From assembly GCF_004786095.1 (NCBI RefSeq), contig NZ_RHPJ01000002.1, forward strand, positions 62,001 through 126,000: DNA of 64,000 nucleotides. Reading direction: 5' to 3'. The position numbers were made by a program, and so were the translations under genes. Each line of letters begins with the position of its first letter. Position 1 is the stretch's first letter. Below the pieces are notes generated by a model. That model worked only from the letters and a program-made list of their open reading frames with translations, had not been told where the DNA came from and did not search any database. This DNA comes from Serinibacter arcticus (GTDB lineage: Bacteria > Actinomycetota > Actinomycetes > Actinomycetales > Beutenbergiaceae). This document shows, in pieces, positions 26,644-38,395 of the stretch.

Positions 26644-28260
26644 ATGACTGTCTCTGACGACGCACTCTCGGACCTCGACCAGAGCTGGACGCACGTGGTC
26701 GAGCGCCTGCGGAACATGCTGCCGCCGTCGCAGCACGCGTTCGTCCGGCTCACCAAGCCGCTCGGCGTGCTCAACGGCACGCTCCTCATCGCCGCACCGA
26801 GCGACTTCGCCAAGGAGTTCCTCGAGACCCGCGCCCGCGAGGAGATCACCTCGGCGCTGACGGAGATCCTCGGTGAGCGGCTCTCGCTGGCCGTGACGAT
26901 CGACCCGTCGCTGCTCGACGCCGACCCGAGCCTCGCCGAGGACGTCGACTACGCCGCGTCGGACGAGCCCGCCCGCTCCCCGAGCCACCGCGACACCTCG
27001 CGCCTCGACGACGTCCGGCGCGACGAGCGTCATCGGGATCGCCGCGACAGGGACGACCGGGACAGGGACGACCGGGAGCGCGACGACCGGGACCACCGCG
27101 ATCGTGACCGTGATCGCGACGAGCCCGCCCACCTGCGCCGCGACGACGACAACCGCGCCTCGCGCCGGGCGGCCGACCGCCGCCAGGGTCTGACCTCGGC
27201 CGATCCGAACAGCCCGGGCAACGACTCGGCGCGGCTCAACCAGCTCTACACGTTCGACACGTTCGTCACGGGCTCCAGCAACCGGTTCGCCAACGCCGCG
27301 GCGTTCGCCGTGGCCGAGGCACCCGCGAAGGCCTACAACCCGCTGTTCATCTACGGCGACTCCGGCCTCGGCAAGACGCACCTGCTGCACGCGATCGGTC
27401 ACTACGCGCAGCGCCTCTACCCCGGGGTGCGCGTGCGGTACGTCAACTCCGAGGAGTTCACCAACGACTTCATCAACTCGATCCGCGACGACAAGGCCGA
27501 GTCGTTCCAGCGCCGCTACCGCAGCGTCGACGTCCTGCTGATCGACGACATCCAGTTCCTGCAGGGCAAGAAGGAGACGATGGAGGAGTTCTTCCACACC
27601 TTCAACTCCCTGCACAACTCCAACAAGCAGGTCGTGATCACCTCCGACGTCGCCCCGAAGTACCTGGACGGGTTCGCGGACCGGATGCGCAGCAGGTTCG
27701 AGTGGGGTCTCATCACGGACATCCAGCCGCCGGACCTCGAGACGCGCATCGCGATCCTTCGCAAGAAGGCGGGCCGCGAGCAGCTGTCGGCGCCGGACGA
27801 CGTGCTCAGCTACATCGGCTCGCGCATCTCGACGAACATCCGCGAGCTCGAGGGCGCTCTCATCCGCGTCACGGCCTTCGCGAACCTCAACGGCCAGCCG
27901 GTCGACCTTCCCCTGGCCGAGATGGTCCTCAAGGACCTCATCACCGAGGAGGGTGACGCCGAGATCACGCCGGCGATCATCATGGCGCAGACGTCGACCT
28001 ACTTCGGGGTGTCGATCGAGGCGCTCTGCAGCGCCGACCGCACGCGGGTGCTCGTGAACGCGCGACAGATCGCGATGTACCTGTGCCGCGAGCTCACCGA
28101 CCTGTCCCTGCCCAAGATCGGTCAGATCTTCGGGGGCCGCGACCACACCACCGTGATGCACGCCGATCGCAAGATCCGTGAGCTCATGGCGAAGAACCGG
28201 TCGACCTTCACGCAGATCACGGAGCTGACCAACCGGATCAAGCAGCAGAACAAGCTCTGA
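26644..28260 (+). CDS. dnaA: Chromosomal replication initiator DnaA
   Basis: AAA+ ATPase that binds DnaA boxes and opens oriC. The 538 residues comprise domain I (about 1-90), a highly charged linker (about 125-165) dominated by Arg-Asp pairs, the AAA+ domain with GDSGLGKTHLLHA near 238 and LLIDDIQFLQGKKET, and the C-terminal DNA-binding domain ending in FGGRDHTTVMHADRKI. The start is the ATG at 26644; an ATG at 26635 is in frame too. CACAAT at 26631-26636 ends 7 bases before 26644, consistent with a leaderless mRNA. The charged linker is unusually repetitive. Confidence 0.97.
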   Translation: MTVSDDALSDLDQSWTHVVERLRNMLPPSQHAFVRLTKPLGVLNGTLLIAAPSDFAKEFLETRAREEITSALTEILGERLSLAVTIDPSLLDADPSLAEDVDYAASDEPARSPSHRDTSRLDDVRRDERHRDRRDRDDRDRDDRERDDRDHRDRDRDRDEPAHLRRDDDNRASRRAADRRQGLTSADPNSPGNDSARLNQLYTFDTFVTGSSNRFANAAAFAVAEAPAKAYNPLFIYGDSGLGKTHLLHAIGHYAQRLYPGVRVRYVNSEEFTNDFINSIRDDKAESFQRRYRSVDVLLIDDIQFLQGKKETMEEFFHTFNSLHNSNKQVVITSDVAPKYLDGFADRMRSRFEWGLITDIQPPDLETRIAILRKKAGREQLSAPDDVLSYIGSRISTNIRELEGALIRVTAFANLNGQPVDLPLAEMVLKDLITEEGDAEITPAIIMAQTSTYFGVSIEALCSADRTRVLVNARQIAMYLCRELTDLSLPKIGQIFGGRDHTTVMHADRKIRELMAKNRSTFTQITELTNRIKQQNKL

Positions 28261-28755
28261 TCCGCAACTCTCAAGTGCCACCTGAAGATGTGCACAGGTG
28301 TGGACAAGCCTGGGGATCACGGTGGACAGGCATCACAAGTTCGTGGACACGTGACCGTCCGACCGTGGACTCCACGTCGTGTGATTCACCTCCGTCCACG
28401 CACACCCCCGCCCCGCCCACAGCGCGTGCACGACGCCGTCCCCATGGCATTTCGGCCCGTGACCAGCAGGAACAGCGGTTGTCCCCAGGATCCACACCCC
28501 CTACTACTACGACGACACCTAGATGGATGGATGGGATGTGGACAGCCAAGGCCCGACCTGACCCGTCCGTTCCGCCCCTCAGACGCCGCCTGGGGACGAG
28601 CTCCCTCGGTGACGTTCCCGAGGCCCGCGCTCCGTTAGGGTGAGGCCCAGGTCTGAGCCGTCGGAGATCCGCGTCATCGTCGTCCCGGCAGCCACGGACA
28701 CCCGCTTCGAACCACACGACGCCTGCTCCCAGGCGAGCAAGGAAAGGTGCAAGAC
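28261..28755. other. oriC: Replication origin oriC (dnaA-dnaN intergenic region)
   Basis: A 495-base gene-free stretch between dnaA and dnaN, the standard actinobacterial origin position. DnaA boxes or near boxes: TGTGGACAA at 28299-28307 (perfect, minus orientation), GGTGGACAG 28321-28329, CGTGGACAC 28342-28350, TTGTCCCCA 28479-28487 and TGTGGACAG 28537-28545. The tract CTACTACTAC begins at 28501, and (GGAT)n-like repeats lie at 28522-28535. A TAGGGT at 28636-28641 is a possible -10 for dnaN. No AT-rich block is seen, as in other high-GC origins. Confidence 0.88.
28501..28510 (+). other. DnaA-trio-like tract in oriC
   Basis: CTACTACTAC on the plus strand means the opposite strand reads GAT-GAT-GAT in the 3'-to-5' direction, the DnaA-trio motif of basal origin-unwinding elements. 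It follows a DnaA box (28479-28487) and a GC-rich spacer (28488-28500) in the same order and polarity as the described bacterial unwinding system. Confidence 0.6.
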
Positions 28756-29886
28756 GTGAAGTTCACCGTCGAGCGTGACGTGCTGGCCGAGGCCGTCACG
28801 TGGACAGCGCGTTCCCTGCCGTCCCGTCCGAGCATCCCCGTCCTGGCCGGCGTCCGGCTCGAGGCCACCAGCACCGGGACCCTGGCGCTGTCGAGCTTCG
28901 ACTACGAGGTCTCCGCCGTCTCCGAGATCACGGCCGAGGTCACCGAGCCCGGCACCGTGCTCGTCTCGGGTCGTCTCCTGGCCGAGATCTCCCGTTCGCT
29001 CCCGTCGCGTCCGGTCGAGATCGTCGTCGAGGGCACGCGCGCGGTCCTGACCTGCGGTTCGAGCCGCTTCACGCTGCTGACGATGCCGCTCGAGGACTAC
29101 CCCGCCCTCCCGGCTCTCCCGCCGGCGTCGGGCACGATCGACGCCCACGCCTTCGCCGAGGCCGTCTCGCAGGTGACCATCGCCGCGAGCCGCGACGAGA
29201 CCCTGCCGCTGCTGACGGGCGTGCGCCTCGAGATCGAGGGCGACACGCTCACCCTCCTGGCCACCGACCGGTACCGCCTCGCGATGCGCGAGGTCGCCTG
29301 GAACCCCGCCACCCCCGGGCTGTCCGCGACGGCGCTGGTCCGCGCCCGCACGCTGTCCGAGGTCGCGAAGTCGCTCACGAGCGCGGGCGCCCTGAGCATC
29401 TCGCTCCCCAGCGGTTCCGGCAGCGAGATCGTGGGCTTCGAGGCCGGCGGTCGCCGCACCACCTCGCTCCTGGTCGACGGCGACTACCCGCCCGTGCGTC
29501 GCCTCTTCCCGGAGTCCACCACCTCCCACGCCGTGGTCGCGACCCAGAGCCTCGTCGAGGCCGCGCGTCGCGTCGCCCTCGTGGCCGAGCGCAACACCCC
29601 GATCCGGCTGGAGTTCAGCGAGGGCCAGGTCGTCCTTGAGGCGGGCCAGGGCGAGGACGCCCAGGCGTCCGAGGCGATCGAGTCGACGTTCGACGGCGAG
29701 ACGATCACCACCGCCTACAACCCGGGCTACCTGCTCGACGCGCTCGGCGCCGTCGGCAAGGAGTTCACCCGCATCTCCTTCACCCACGGCACCAAGCCGT
29801 CCGTGATCACGGGCCAGACCGCGGTGGACTCCACCGAGGACTCCGGCTTCCGGTACCTGATCCAGCCCATCCGGTTCGCGGGCTGA
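28756..29886 (+). CDS. dnaN: DNA polymerase III sliding clamp (beta subunit)
   Basis: Ring-shaped clamp that tethers the replicative polymerase to DNA. The 376 residues start [20 protein letters not shown] and contain the three clamp domains; landmarks are [27 protein letters not shown] and the C-terminal [11 protein letters not shown]. The GTG at 28756 is preferred over the in-frame GTG at 28747 because GGAAAGG just upstream gives an 8-base spacer. It lies directly downstream of oriC. Confidence 0.97.
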   Translation: MKFTVERDVLAEAVTWTARSLPSRPSIPVLAGVRLEATSTGTLALSSFDYEVSAVSEITAEVTEPGTVLVSGRLLAEISRSLPSRPVEIVVEGTRAVLTCGSSRFTLLTMPLEDYPALPALPPASGTIDAHAFAEAVSQVTIAASRDETLPLLTGVRLEIEGDTLTLLATDRYRLAMREVAWNPATPGLSATALVRARTLSEVAKSLTSAGALSISLPSGSGSEIVGFEAGGRRTTSLLVDGDYPPVRRLFPESTTSHAVVATQSLVEAARRVALVAERNTPIRLEFSEGQVVLEAGQGEDAQASEAIESTFDGETITTAYNPGYLLDALGAVGKEFTRISFTHGTKPSVITGQTAVDSTEDSGFRYLIQPIRFAG

Positions 29887-29902
29887 GCCCCGTCCCCTCG
29901 CG

Positions 29903-31156
29903 GTGCACGTCTCCGACCTCGCGCTGACGGACTTCCGGTCCTACCCGGAGGTCGTGCTCGCGATCCCGGCCGGGATCACCGCGTTCGTGGGCCCCAACGG
30001 TCAGGGCAAGACCAACCTGGTGGAGTCGATCGGCTACCTCGGTGCGTTCTCCAGCCACCGGGTGTCGTCGGACGCTCCGCTCGTGCGCCAGGGGTGCGAG
30101 CGCGCCGTCATCCGCGCGCGGGTGCAGCGTGGCGACCGCCCCAGCGTCGTCGAGCTGGAGCTGAATGCCGGCCGAGCCAACAAGGCGCGCGTGGATCGCG
30201 CGCCCGTGCCACGGATCCGCGACGCCGCAGGGATCGTCCGGTCGGTCGTCTTCGCTCCCGAGGACCTCGCCCTGGTCAAGGGCGATCCCGACGTCCGCCG
30301 CCGGTTCCTCGACGACCTGCTCGTGCAGCTCACCCCCCGCCTGGCCTCGGTGCGGTCGGACTACGACCGCGTCCTGAAGCAGCGGACCACGCTGCTCAAG
30401 TCCGCCGGCGCCGTGCGGGGCGGCCGGCGCGCCGTCTCGGCCGCGGCCGAGGAGGAGTCCGGGGGAGGGACGTCCGCCGGCGGCGCTCGGTCCGCCGCGC
30501 TGCGCACGCTCGACGTCTGGGACGCCCAGCTCGCGGCGACGGGGTCGCAGCTGATCGCCGCGCGCGTCGACCTCGTCCGTCGGCTCCGCCCCCACCTCGC
30601 CTCCGCCTACGAGCAGGTCTCCTCGGCGCAGGGCGAGCTCGCGGTCACCTACCGCGCGAGCGTGACGCAGGCGCGACCCGACGACGCGCCGGACGCCCTC
30701 GACTCGCCGTCGGCAGCGGCCGACGCCGAGGAGGAGCTCCTGCGACCCGACGTCGTCGAGGCGCGACTGCTCGAGGCGATGTCCCGCCTGCGTCCCAAGG
30801 AGCTGGAGCGCGGGGTGTCCCTCGTCGGACCCCACCGCGACGACGCCGACCTCGTGCTCGGCGGCATGCCCGTGAAGGGGTACGCCTCGCACGGCGAGTC
30901 GTGGTCGGTGGCCCTCGCGATGCGCCTGGCGAGCTTCGAGCTGCTGCGCGGCGACGACTGGGGCGGTGGTGATCCCGTCCTCATCCTGGACGACGTGTTC
31001 GCCGAGCTCGACGGTCGCCGTCGGGCACGGCTCGCGGCCCTGGTGGCCCCCGCGGAGCAGGTGCTGCTGACGTCAGCCGTCGCCGAGGACGTGCCGGCCG
31101 AGCTGGACGGGGCGCGGTTCGACGTCATGGCCGGCGAGGTCACCCGTGTCCGCTGA
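29903..31156 (+). CDS. recF: DNA replication and repair protein RecF
   Basis: SMC-like ATPase that helps load RecA at gaps and restart forks. The 417 residues begin [19 protein letters not shown], have Walker A in [19 protein letters not shown] near 28-45, and C-terminal ABC-type motifs ending with [18 protein letters not shown]. An Ala/Gly/Ser-rich insertion near 170-200 makes it slightly longer than the usual 360-400 residues. The GTG start at 29903 lies 16 bases after dnaN; the end overlaps dciA by 11 bases. Confidence 0.96.
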   Translation: MHVSDLALTDFRSYPEVVLAIPAGITAFVGPNGQGKTNLVESIGYLGAFSSHRVSSDAPLVRQGCERAVIRARVQRGDRPSVVELELNAGRANKARVDRAPVPRIRDAAGIVRSVVFAPEDLALVKGDPDVRRRFLDDLLVQLTPRLASVRSDYDRVLKQRTTLLKSAGAVRGGRRAVSAAAEEESGGGTSAGGARSAALRTLDVWDAQLAATGSQLIAARVDLVRRLRPHLASAYEQVSSAQGELAVTYRASVTQARPDDAPDALDSPSAAADAEEELLRPDVVEARLLEAMSRLRPKELERGVSLVGPHRDDADLVLGGMPVKGYASHGESWSVALAMRLASFELLRGDDWGGGDPVLILDDVFAELDGRRRARLAALVAPAEQVLLTSAVAEDVPAELDGARFDVMAGEVTRVR

Positions 31157-31712
31157 CGGTCCCGACCCCCGGCCGGGCGGGCTGGACGCCGTCGTCGGAC
31201 GGGCCGACTCGGCCACACCCCCCGCGGGCGACGCCGCGTCCGCCGCTCTGGGCCGCGCCCGCGAGGCCGCCAGGGCCAAGGGTCTGCACCCCGGCAGTCC
31301 GAAGCCCCGCCGTCGCGGCATGATCCCGGGCACGGGACCGGGATTTCCGGAGCAGCGCAGTCGCGACCCGCAGGCGGTGGGCGACCAGCTCAGCCGTCTG
31401 ATGGCCGAGCACGGCTGGACGGGTCCGGTCTCGGTGGGTTCGGTGATGGGTCGCTGGCGCGAGATCGTCGGCGACGTCGCCGACCACGCGACGCCCGAGA
31501 CGTTCACCGACGGGAAGCTCGTGGTGCGAGCCGACTCCACCGCCTGGGCCACGCAGCTCGGACTCCTCGTCCCGCAGTTGCAGCGGCGGATGGACGAGGA
31601 GATCGGCGAGGGTGTCATCGCGGAGATCGTGGTACTGGGTCCCGGGGCGCCGTCGTGGATCCGCGGGCTTCGCGTGGCACCGGGGCGCGGGCCGCGCGAC
31701 ACCTACGGCTGA
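31146..31712 (+). CDS. DciA-like (DUF721) helicase-loading protein
   Basis: DUF721 protein, found between recF and gyrB in actinobacteria and related to DciA, the ancestral loader of replicative helicase DnaB. The 188 residues have a disordered N-terminal half (Pro/Arg/Gly-rich) and a C-terminal KH-like domain with [19 protein letters not shown] and [17 protein letters not shown]. The GTG start overlaps recF by 11 bases. Its position beside dnaA, dnaN and recF supports a role in replication initiation. Confidence 0.88.
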   Translation: MSADGPDPRPGGLDAVVGRADSATPPAGDAASAALGRAREAARAKGLHPGSPKPRRRGMIPGTGPGFPEQRSRDPQAVGDQLSRLMAEHGWTGPVSVGSVMGRWREIVGDVADHATPETFTDGKLVVRADSTAWATQLGLLVPQLQRRMDEEIGEGVIAEIVVLGPGAPSWIRGLRVAPGRGPRDTYG

Positions 31713-31830
31713 CGTTGATCCGCGTCGACCGAGACGCGGCCGCAGACGCCGCAGCACGGTCGGACCTACCCGGGCACGTATCCCTGTCCACAAATGCGCG
31801 TCTGAGGCCGCATAGCGTGAGTCTGAGGGG

Positions 31831-31836
31831 TAGAAT
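31831..31836 (+). promoter_or_regulatory. Candidate -10 element for gyrB
   Basis: TAGAAT lies about 140 bases upstream of gyrB in a 264-base gene-free gap. A near DnaA box CTGTCCACA is at 31784-31792, and CCACCGGCGTGT occurs twice (31861 and 31940). No clear -35 was seen at 17 bases. Confidence 0.4.
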
Positions 31837-31976
31837 CCAGGGTAGGAGTCCGGCAGTCGCCCACCGGCGTGTCTCACAGTGATCGACGACCACCGGTGAC
31901 GTGTGTCCGGACCTCGCATGCGTCCGCGACCTCACCGGGTCCACCGGCGTGTGCCCCCTGCTGATACGAGGACACG

Positions 31977-34022
<2,046 letters not shown>

Positions 34023-34083
34023 TCGAGCACCTCGAAGGCCCGCAGACCGGCGCACCGCACGCGCCACGGAGAACAGGACAGAC

Positions 34084-36813
34084 GTGACCCAGCCCCCCAG
34101 CGACGACAACGGCAGCATCGGACCCGACGACGGCTCCGCCCTGACGCCCGACGAGATCGGCGCGGTGCTCCACAACCACGGCCGGATCGAGCAGGTCGAC
34201 CTCCAGCTGGAGATGCAGCGCAGCTACCTCGACTACGCGATGAGCGTCATCGTGGGCCGTGCGCTCCCCGAGGTGCGCGACGGGCTCAAGCCCGTGCACC
34301 GCCGCGTGCTCTACGCGATGTACGACGGCGGCTACCGCCCCGAGTCGGCGTTCTCCAAGTGCACCCGCGTCGTGGGTGAGGTCATGGGCAACTACCACCC
34401 CCACGGCGACTCCCCGATCTACGACACCCTCGTCCGCCTCGTGCAGCCGTGGACCATGCGCTACCCGCTCGTCGCCGGGCAGGGCAACTTCGGTTCCGCC
34501 GGTGACGACTCCGCGGCCGCGCCCCGGTACACGGAGTGCAAGCTCGCACCGCTGGCCATGGAGATGGTCCGCGACATCGACAAGAACACCGTCAACTTCG
34601 GTGACAACTACGACGGCCGCACCCGCGAGCCGCTGGTCCTGCCCGCGCGGTTCCCGAACCTGCTGGTCAACGGCAGCGCGGGCATCGCCGTCGGCATGGC
34701 CACGAACATCCCCCCGCACAACCTGCGCGAGGTCGCGTCGGGTGCGCAGTGGTTCCTCGAGAATCCGGACGCGTCCAACAACGAGCTCCTGGCCGCGCTC
34801 CTCATGCGCATCAAGGGCCCGGACTTCCCCACGGGCGCGACGATCCTCGGTGTCAAGGGCATCGAGGACGCCTACCGCACGGGCCGCGGCTCGATCACGA
34901 TGCGCGCCGTCGTGGAGGTCGAGGAGCTCCAGAACCGCCAGTGCCTGGTGGTCACCGAGCTGCCGTACCAGGTCAACCCCGACCGCCTCGCGGCCAAGAT
35001 CGCGGACCTCGTGCGGGACGGCAAGATCTCGGGCATCGCCGACCTGCGCGACGAGACCTCCGGCCGCGCCGGCCAGCGCCTCGTCATCGTGCTCAAGCGC
35101 GACGCCGTCGCCAAGGTCGTGCTGAACAACCTCTACAAGCACACGCAGCTGCAGGAGACGTTCGGCGCGAACATGCTGGCGCTCGTCGACGGCGTGCCCC
35201 GCACCCTCAGCCTCGACGCGTTCATCCGCCACTGGGTCGACCACCAGATCGAGGTCATCGTCCGGCGCACGCAGTACCTGCTCGACGCCGCCGAGAAGCG
35301 CATCCACATCCTGCGCGGTCTGCTCAAGGCGCTCGACGCGCTGGACGAGGTCATCGCGCTCATCCGTCGCTCGCCGTCGGCCGAGGAGGCCCGCGGCGGC
35401 CTGATGGACCTGCTCACGATCGACGAGATCCAGGCCACGGCCATCCTCGACATGCAGCTGCGTCGTCTCGCGGCCCTGGAGCGGGCCCGCATCCTGTCGG
35501 ACTTCCAGGCCATCGAGGCCGAGATCATCGAGTACCACAGCATCCTCGCGAGCCCGGAGCGCCAGCGCCGGATCATCTCGGAGGAGCTCGGCGCGATCGT
35601 CGAGAAGTTCGGCGACGAGCGGCGCTCGACGATCCTGCCCTACGGCGGAGACGTGGACGTCGAGGACCTCATCCCGATCGAGGACATCGTCGTGACCATC
35701 ACGCGCGGCGGCTACGCCAAGCGGACGCGCACGGACGCCTACCGGGCGCAGCGTCGCGGCGGCAAGGGCGTCAAGGGCGCCCAGCTGCGGGGCGACGACG
35801 TCGTGAACCACTTCTTCGTCACGACGACGCACGACTGGCTCCTCTTCTTCACCAACCTCGGCCGCGTCTACCGCGCCAAGGGCTACGAGCTGCCCGAGGG
35901 CGGCCGTGACGCCAAGGGCCAGCACGTGGCGAACATGCTCGCGTTCCAGCCGGGCGAGGAGATCGCGCAGGTCCTCACGATCAAGAACTACGCCTCGGCG
36001 GAGCACCTCGTGCTCGCCACGAAGCGCGGACTCGTGAAGAAGACGCGCCTGACGGAGTACGACTCCACGCGCTCCGGCGGCGTCATCGCGATCAACCTGC
36101 GCACCGACGGCGAGGGTGAGATCGACGAGGTCGTGGCGGCCGTCCTGGCCAACTCCGACGACGATCTGCTGCTCGTCTCGCGCGGCGGCCAGTCGATCCG
36201 GTTCACGGCGAGCGACGACGCGCTGCGTCCGATGTCGCGTGCCACGTCGGGTGTCACCGGCATGAAGTTCCGCGAGGACGACGAGCTGCTCTCGCTCGAC
36301 GTCGTGCGCGAGGGCGCCGCGCTGTTCACGGTCACCGACGGCGGCTTCGCCAAGCGGACGCTGCTGTCGGAGTACCGGGTGCAGGGCCGGGGCGGCCTCG
36401 GCATCAAGGTGGCCAACGTGGTCGAGTCGCGCGGCCACCTGGTCGGCGCGCTCGTCACGGACGAGCTCGACGAGGTCCTCGTGATCATGGAGCGCGGCAA
36501 GGTCGTGCGCTCCGCCGTCGGCGAGGTCAACCTGACAGGCCGCAACACCCAGGGCGTCACGTTCGCCAAGCCCGACAAGAACGACCGGATCATCGCCGTC
36601 GCGCTCGGTGAGCGCGCGGCGGAGGTCGCGATCGCCGTCGGAGACGAGTCGGGGGGTGACGGTGAGGATTCCGTGGAGGGTGCCGCCGGCGCCACCCCGG
36701 AGGTTCCGTCTGCCGACGCCGATGCCGTAGCGTCGCGGGAGGCCGACCGTGACGAGGACTCCTCGAGCACCGACGAGCCCGACGCCGACGAGCACGAGGA
36801 TGGGACCAGATGA
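34084..36813 (+). CDS. gyrA: DNA gyrase subunit A
   Basis: Breaking-and-rejoining subunit of gyrase. The 909 residues contain the winged-helix active site with the catalytic Tyr in [11 protein letters not shown] near 147, the quinolone-pocket region [14 protein letters not shown], and the gyrase-defining GyrA box QRRGGKG near 555, followed by the beta-pinwheel C-terminal domain. A long acidic tail (about 850-909) ends in DEHEDGTR. The GTG start at 34084 lies 61 bases after gyrB. It overlaps the DUF3566 gene by 4 bases. In the quinolone pocket Ser and Asp are both present, so no resistance change is evident. Confidence 0.97.
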   Translation: MTQPPSDDNGSIGPDDGSALTPDEIGAVLHNHGRIEQVDLQLEMQRSYLDYAMSVIVGRALPEVRDGLKPVHRRVLYAMYDGGYRPESAFSKCTRVVGEVMGNYHPHGDSPIYDTLVRLVQPWTMRYPLVAGQGNFGSAGDDSAAAPRYTECKLAPLAMEMVRDIDKNTVNFGDNYDGRTREPLVLPARFPNLLVNGSAGIAVGMATNIPPHNLREVASGAQWFLENPDASNNELLAALLMRIKGPDFPTGATILGVKGIEDAYRTGRGSITMRAVVEVEELQNRQCLVVTELPYQVNPDRLAAKIADLVRDGKISGIADLRDETSGRAGQRLVIVLKRDAVAKVVLNNLYKHTQLQETFGANMLALVDGVPRTLSLDAFIRHWVDHQIEVIVRRTQYLLDAAEKRIHILRGLLKALDALDEVIALIRRSPSAEEARGGLMDLLTIDEIQATAILDMQLRRLAALERARILSDFQAIEAEIIEYHSILASPERQRRIISEELGAIVEKFGDERRSTILPYGGDVDVEDLIPIEDIVVTITRGGYAKRTRTDAYRAQRRGGKGVKGAQLRGDDVVNHFFVTTTHDWLLFFTNLGRVYRAKGYELPEGGRDAKGQHVANMLAFQPGEEIAQVLTIKNYASAEHLVLATKRGLVKKTRLTEYDSTRSGGVIAINLRTDGEGEIDEVVAAVLANSDDDLLLVSRGGQSIRFTASDDALRPMSRATSGVTGMKFREDDELLSLDVVREGAALFTVTDGGFAKRTLLSEYRVQGRGGLGIKVANVVESRGHLVGALVTDELDEVLVIMERGKVVRSAVGEVNLTGRNTQGVTFAKPDKNDRIIAVALGERAAEVAIAVGDESGGDGEDSVEGAAGATPEVPSADADAVASREADRDEDSSSTDEPDADEHEDGTR

Positions 36814-37457
36814 GTCAGCCGAAGTCGTCCCGCCCCACCGCGGGCTCCGGCAGGACCGGATCCGGCGGTACCGGCACCGGTAGCGGTCAGGGTCCTGTCC
36901 GCACCTCCGCCATCAAGACCGTGCGCCAGGGCGGCCCCGCCACGGCGACCGTCGAGAAGGACACCACCTCGGGTGGGCACGACGTCCCGGCGTCGATCCC
37001 GCCCCGGGGCGGGACGTCCACCGGTGGTTCGCCGACCTCCGACGCCGGCGCCACGACCGCGTCGTCGACGTCGTCCGCCCCGCGGCCCGTCGCCGGTCCG
37101 CGCCGCGTGCGCCTCTCGGTCTCGCGCGTGGACCCGTGGTCGGTCATGAAGCTGGGCTTCCTGCTCTCGGTCGCGCTCGGCATCATGACGGTCGTCGCGG
37201 CCGCCGTCGCGTGGCAGGTGCTGGACTCCATGGGCGTGTTCGCCGACCTGCAGTCGCTCGTGACGGACCTCGGCGCCATCGAGCAGTTCGGCCCGATCCT
37301 CGAGTACCTGCGCCTGAACAACATCATGTCGATCGCCGTCGTGGTGGCCGTGGTGAACGTGGCCCTGGTGACCGCGCTCGCGACCCTGTTCGCGTTCCTC
37401 TACAACATCGTGGCCGCGCTGGTCGGCGGCCTGCACATGACGCTGACGGACGACTGA
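36810..37457 (+). CDS. DUF3566 membrane protein
   Basis: Membrane protein of a family found just downstream of gyrA throughout actinobacteria; function unknown. The first 95 of 215 residues are Ser/Gly/Thr-rich and probably disordered. Then comes [20 protein letters not shown], a first membrane helix (about 115-137), a loop with the conserved [11 protein letters not shown]-like stretch, and a second helix (about 172-198). The ATG overlaps the gyrA stop, so translation is coupled. Confidence 0.88.
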   Translation: MSQPKSSRPTAGSGRTGSGGTGTGSGQGPVRTSAIKTVRQGGPATATVEKDTTSGGHDVPASIPPRGGTSTGGSPTSDAGATTASSTSSAPRPVAGPRRVRLSVSRVDPWSVMKLGFLLSVALGIMTVVAAAVAWQVLDSMGVFADLQSLVTDLGAIEQFGPILEYLRLNNIMSIAVVVAVVNVALVTALATLFAFLYNIVAALVGGLHMTLTDD

Positions 37458-37473
37458 GTCCCCAGCCACCGTT

Positions 37474-37503
37474 TTGGTCGGGAGCCCTCTCGTGGGGTAG
37501 TCT
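37474..37503 (+). promoter_or_regulatory. Candidate tRNA-Ile promoter
   Basis: TTGGTC (37474-37479) and TAGTCT (37498-37503) with an 18-base spacer precede tRNA-Ile by 45 bases. This is a reasonable actinobacterial housekeeping promoter. Confidence 0.5.
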
Positions 37504-37548
37504 CGACCGGCGCGTGAGGGAGACGAGAGTCCCCCGGAAGCGCGCCTC

Positions 37549-37622
37549 GGGCCTATAGCTCAGTTGGTTAGAGCGCTTCACTGATAATGAAGAGGTCCCG
37601 CGTTCAAGTCGCGGTAGGCCCA
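37549..37622 (+). tRNA. tRNA-Ile (GAT anticodon)
   Basis: A 74-base cloverleaf: acceptor GGGCCTA pairs with TAGGCCC, the anticodon stem CTTCA/TGAAG encloses CTGATAA (anticodon GAT), and the T-arm has GTTCAAGTC. The sequence after the discriminator A reads CCG, so CCA is not encoded and must be added by the Cca enzyme. Confidence 0.97.
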
Positions 37623-37645
37623 CCGAAACACCCTGGAGGATCACG

Positions 37646-37768
37646 ATGAAGAAGCTCCTCGTGCTCGGCGTGATCGCCAGCCTCGGATACCTCGTGTGGC
37701 GTGAGATCGCGGCCGAGAAGGCCGAGCGTGACCTCTGGGAGGAGATCACGGATCCGCTCGAGGTGTGA
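37646..37768 (+). CDS. DLW-39 family small protein
   Basis: A 40-residue peptide, too short for ordinary gene calling, starting MKKLLVLGVIASLGYLVWRE and containing the family hallmark DLW near residue 30 (ERDLWEEITDPLEV end). It has one N-terminal membrane helix and a charged tail. The family is known in actinobacteria close to gyrA and tRNA-Ile, as here; its function is unknown. A clear GGAGG ribosome-binding site precedes the ATG at 37646. Confidence 0.85.
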   Translation: MKKLLVLGVIASLGYLVWREIAAEKAERDLWEEITDPLEV

Positions 37769-37796
37769 CGCTCGTGACTCGCGGTCGCTTCACGGC

Positions 37797-37830
37797 GTAG
37801 CGTGATCCACCACGTAGCGTGATCCACCAC
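37797..37830. repeat. 17-bp tandem duplication before tRNA-Ala
   Basis: GTAGCGTGATCCACCAC occurs twice in direct tandem (37797-37813 and 37814-37830), 26 bases upstream of tRNA-Ala. It could be a recent slippage duplication or part of the tRNA promoter region. Confidence 0.9.
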
Positions 37831-37856
37831 CCGGCCGGTCCGCTCGGATCGTCCAC

Positions 37857-37932
37857 GGGGCCTTGGCGCAATTGGTAGCGCACCTGCTTTGCAAGCAGGG
37901 GGTTAGGGGTTCGAGTCCCCTAGGCTCCACCA
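37857..37932 (+). tRNA. tRNA-Ala (TGC anticodon)
   Basis: Cloverleaf with acceptor GGGGCCT and AGGCTCC (one G-U pair), anticodon stem CCTGC/GCAGG around TTTGCAA (anticodon TGC), and T-loop GTTCGAGTC. The discriminator is at 37929 and CCA is encoded (37930-37932), unlike the neighbouring tRNA-Ile. Confidence 0.97.
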
Positions 37933-37972
37933 GCTCTTTCGCCGCCAGGACCCCGACCCCTATCGTCGGGCG

Positions 37973-38395
37973 ATGAGTCTGCGCGGATTCGCCACCCTGA
38001 ACTTCTACGCCGACGACGTCCCGGCCGCGGTCGCCTGGTACACGTCGCTGCTGGGCATCGCGCCCTACTTCGAGCGGAACGGGCCCGACGGCTCGCTCGC
38101 CTACGCGGAGTTCCGCGTCGGCGACCTGGAGGCCGAGCTCGGGATCATCTCCTCCGCCTGGCGGCGACCCGACGCCGCCCGCACCCCGGGTGGCGCCGTC
38201 ATGCACTGGGCGGTCGACGACCTCGAGGCCACGGTCGCCCGACTGCGCGAGCTGGGCGCCACGGAGTGGGAGCCGATCACGCACCGCGGTGAGGGTTTCA
38301 CGACGGCGTCGGTGCTCGATCCGTTCGGCAACGTGCTGGGTGTCATGACCAACCCGCACTACGTCGAGCGGGTCTCCGGGTCCGCGACGCGCTGA
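37973..38395 (+). CDS. VOC family (glyoxalase/bleomycin-resistance-like) protein
   Basis: Small vicinal-oxygen-chelate protein, 140 residues, with the paired beta-alpha-beta-beta-beta units: FATLNFYADDVPAAVAWYTS at the start and HWAVDDLEATVARLRELGA in the second half, ending DPFGNVLGVMTNP. The substrate is unknown; such proteins include metal-dependent enzymes and drug-binding proteins. It converges on the YihY gene and the two coding ends overlap by 37 bases. Confidence 0.85.
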   Translation: MSLRGFATLNFYADDVPAAVAWYTSLLGIAPYFERNGPDGSLAYAEFRVGDLEAELGIISSAWRRPDAARTPGGAVMHWAVDDLEATVARLRELGATEWEPITHRGEGFTTASVLDPFGNVLGVMTNPHYVERVSGSATR

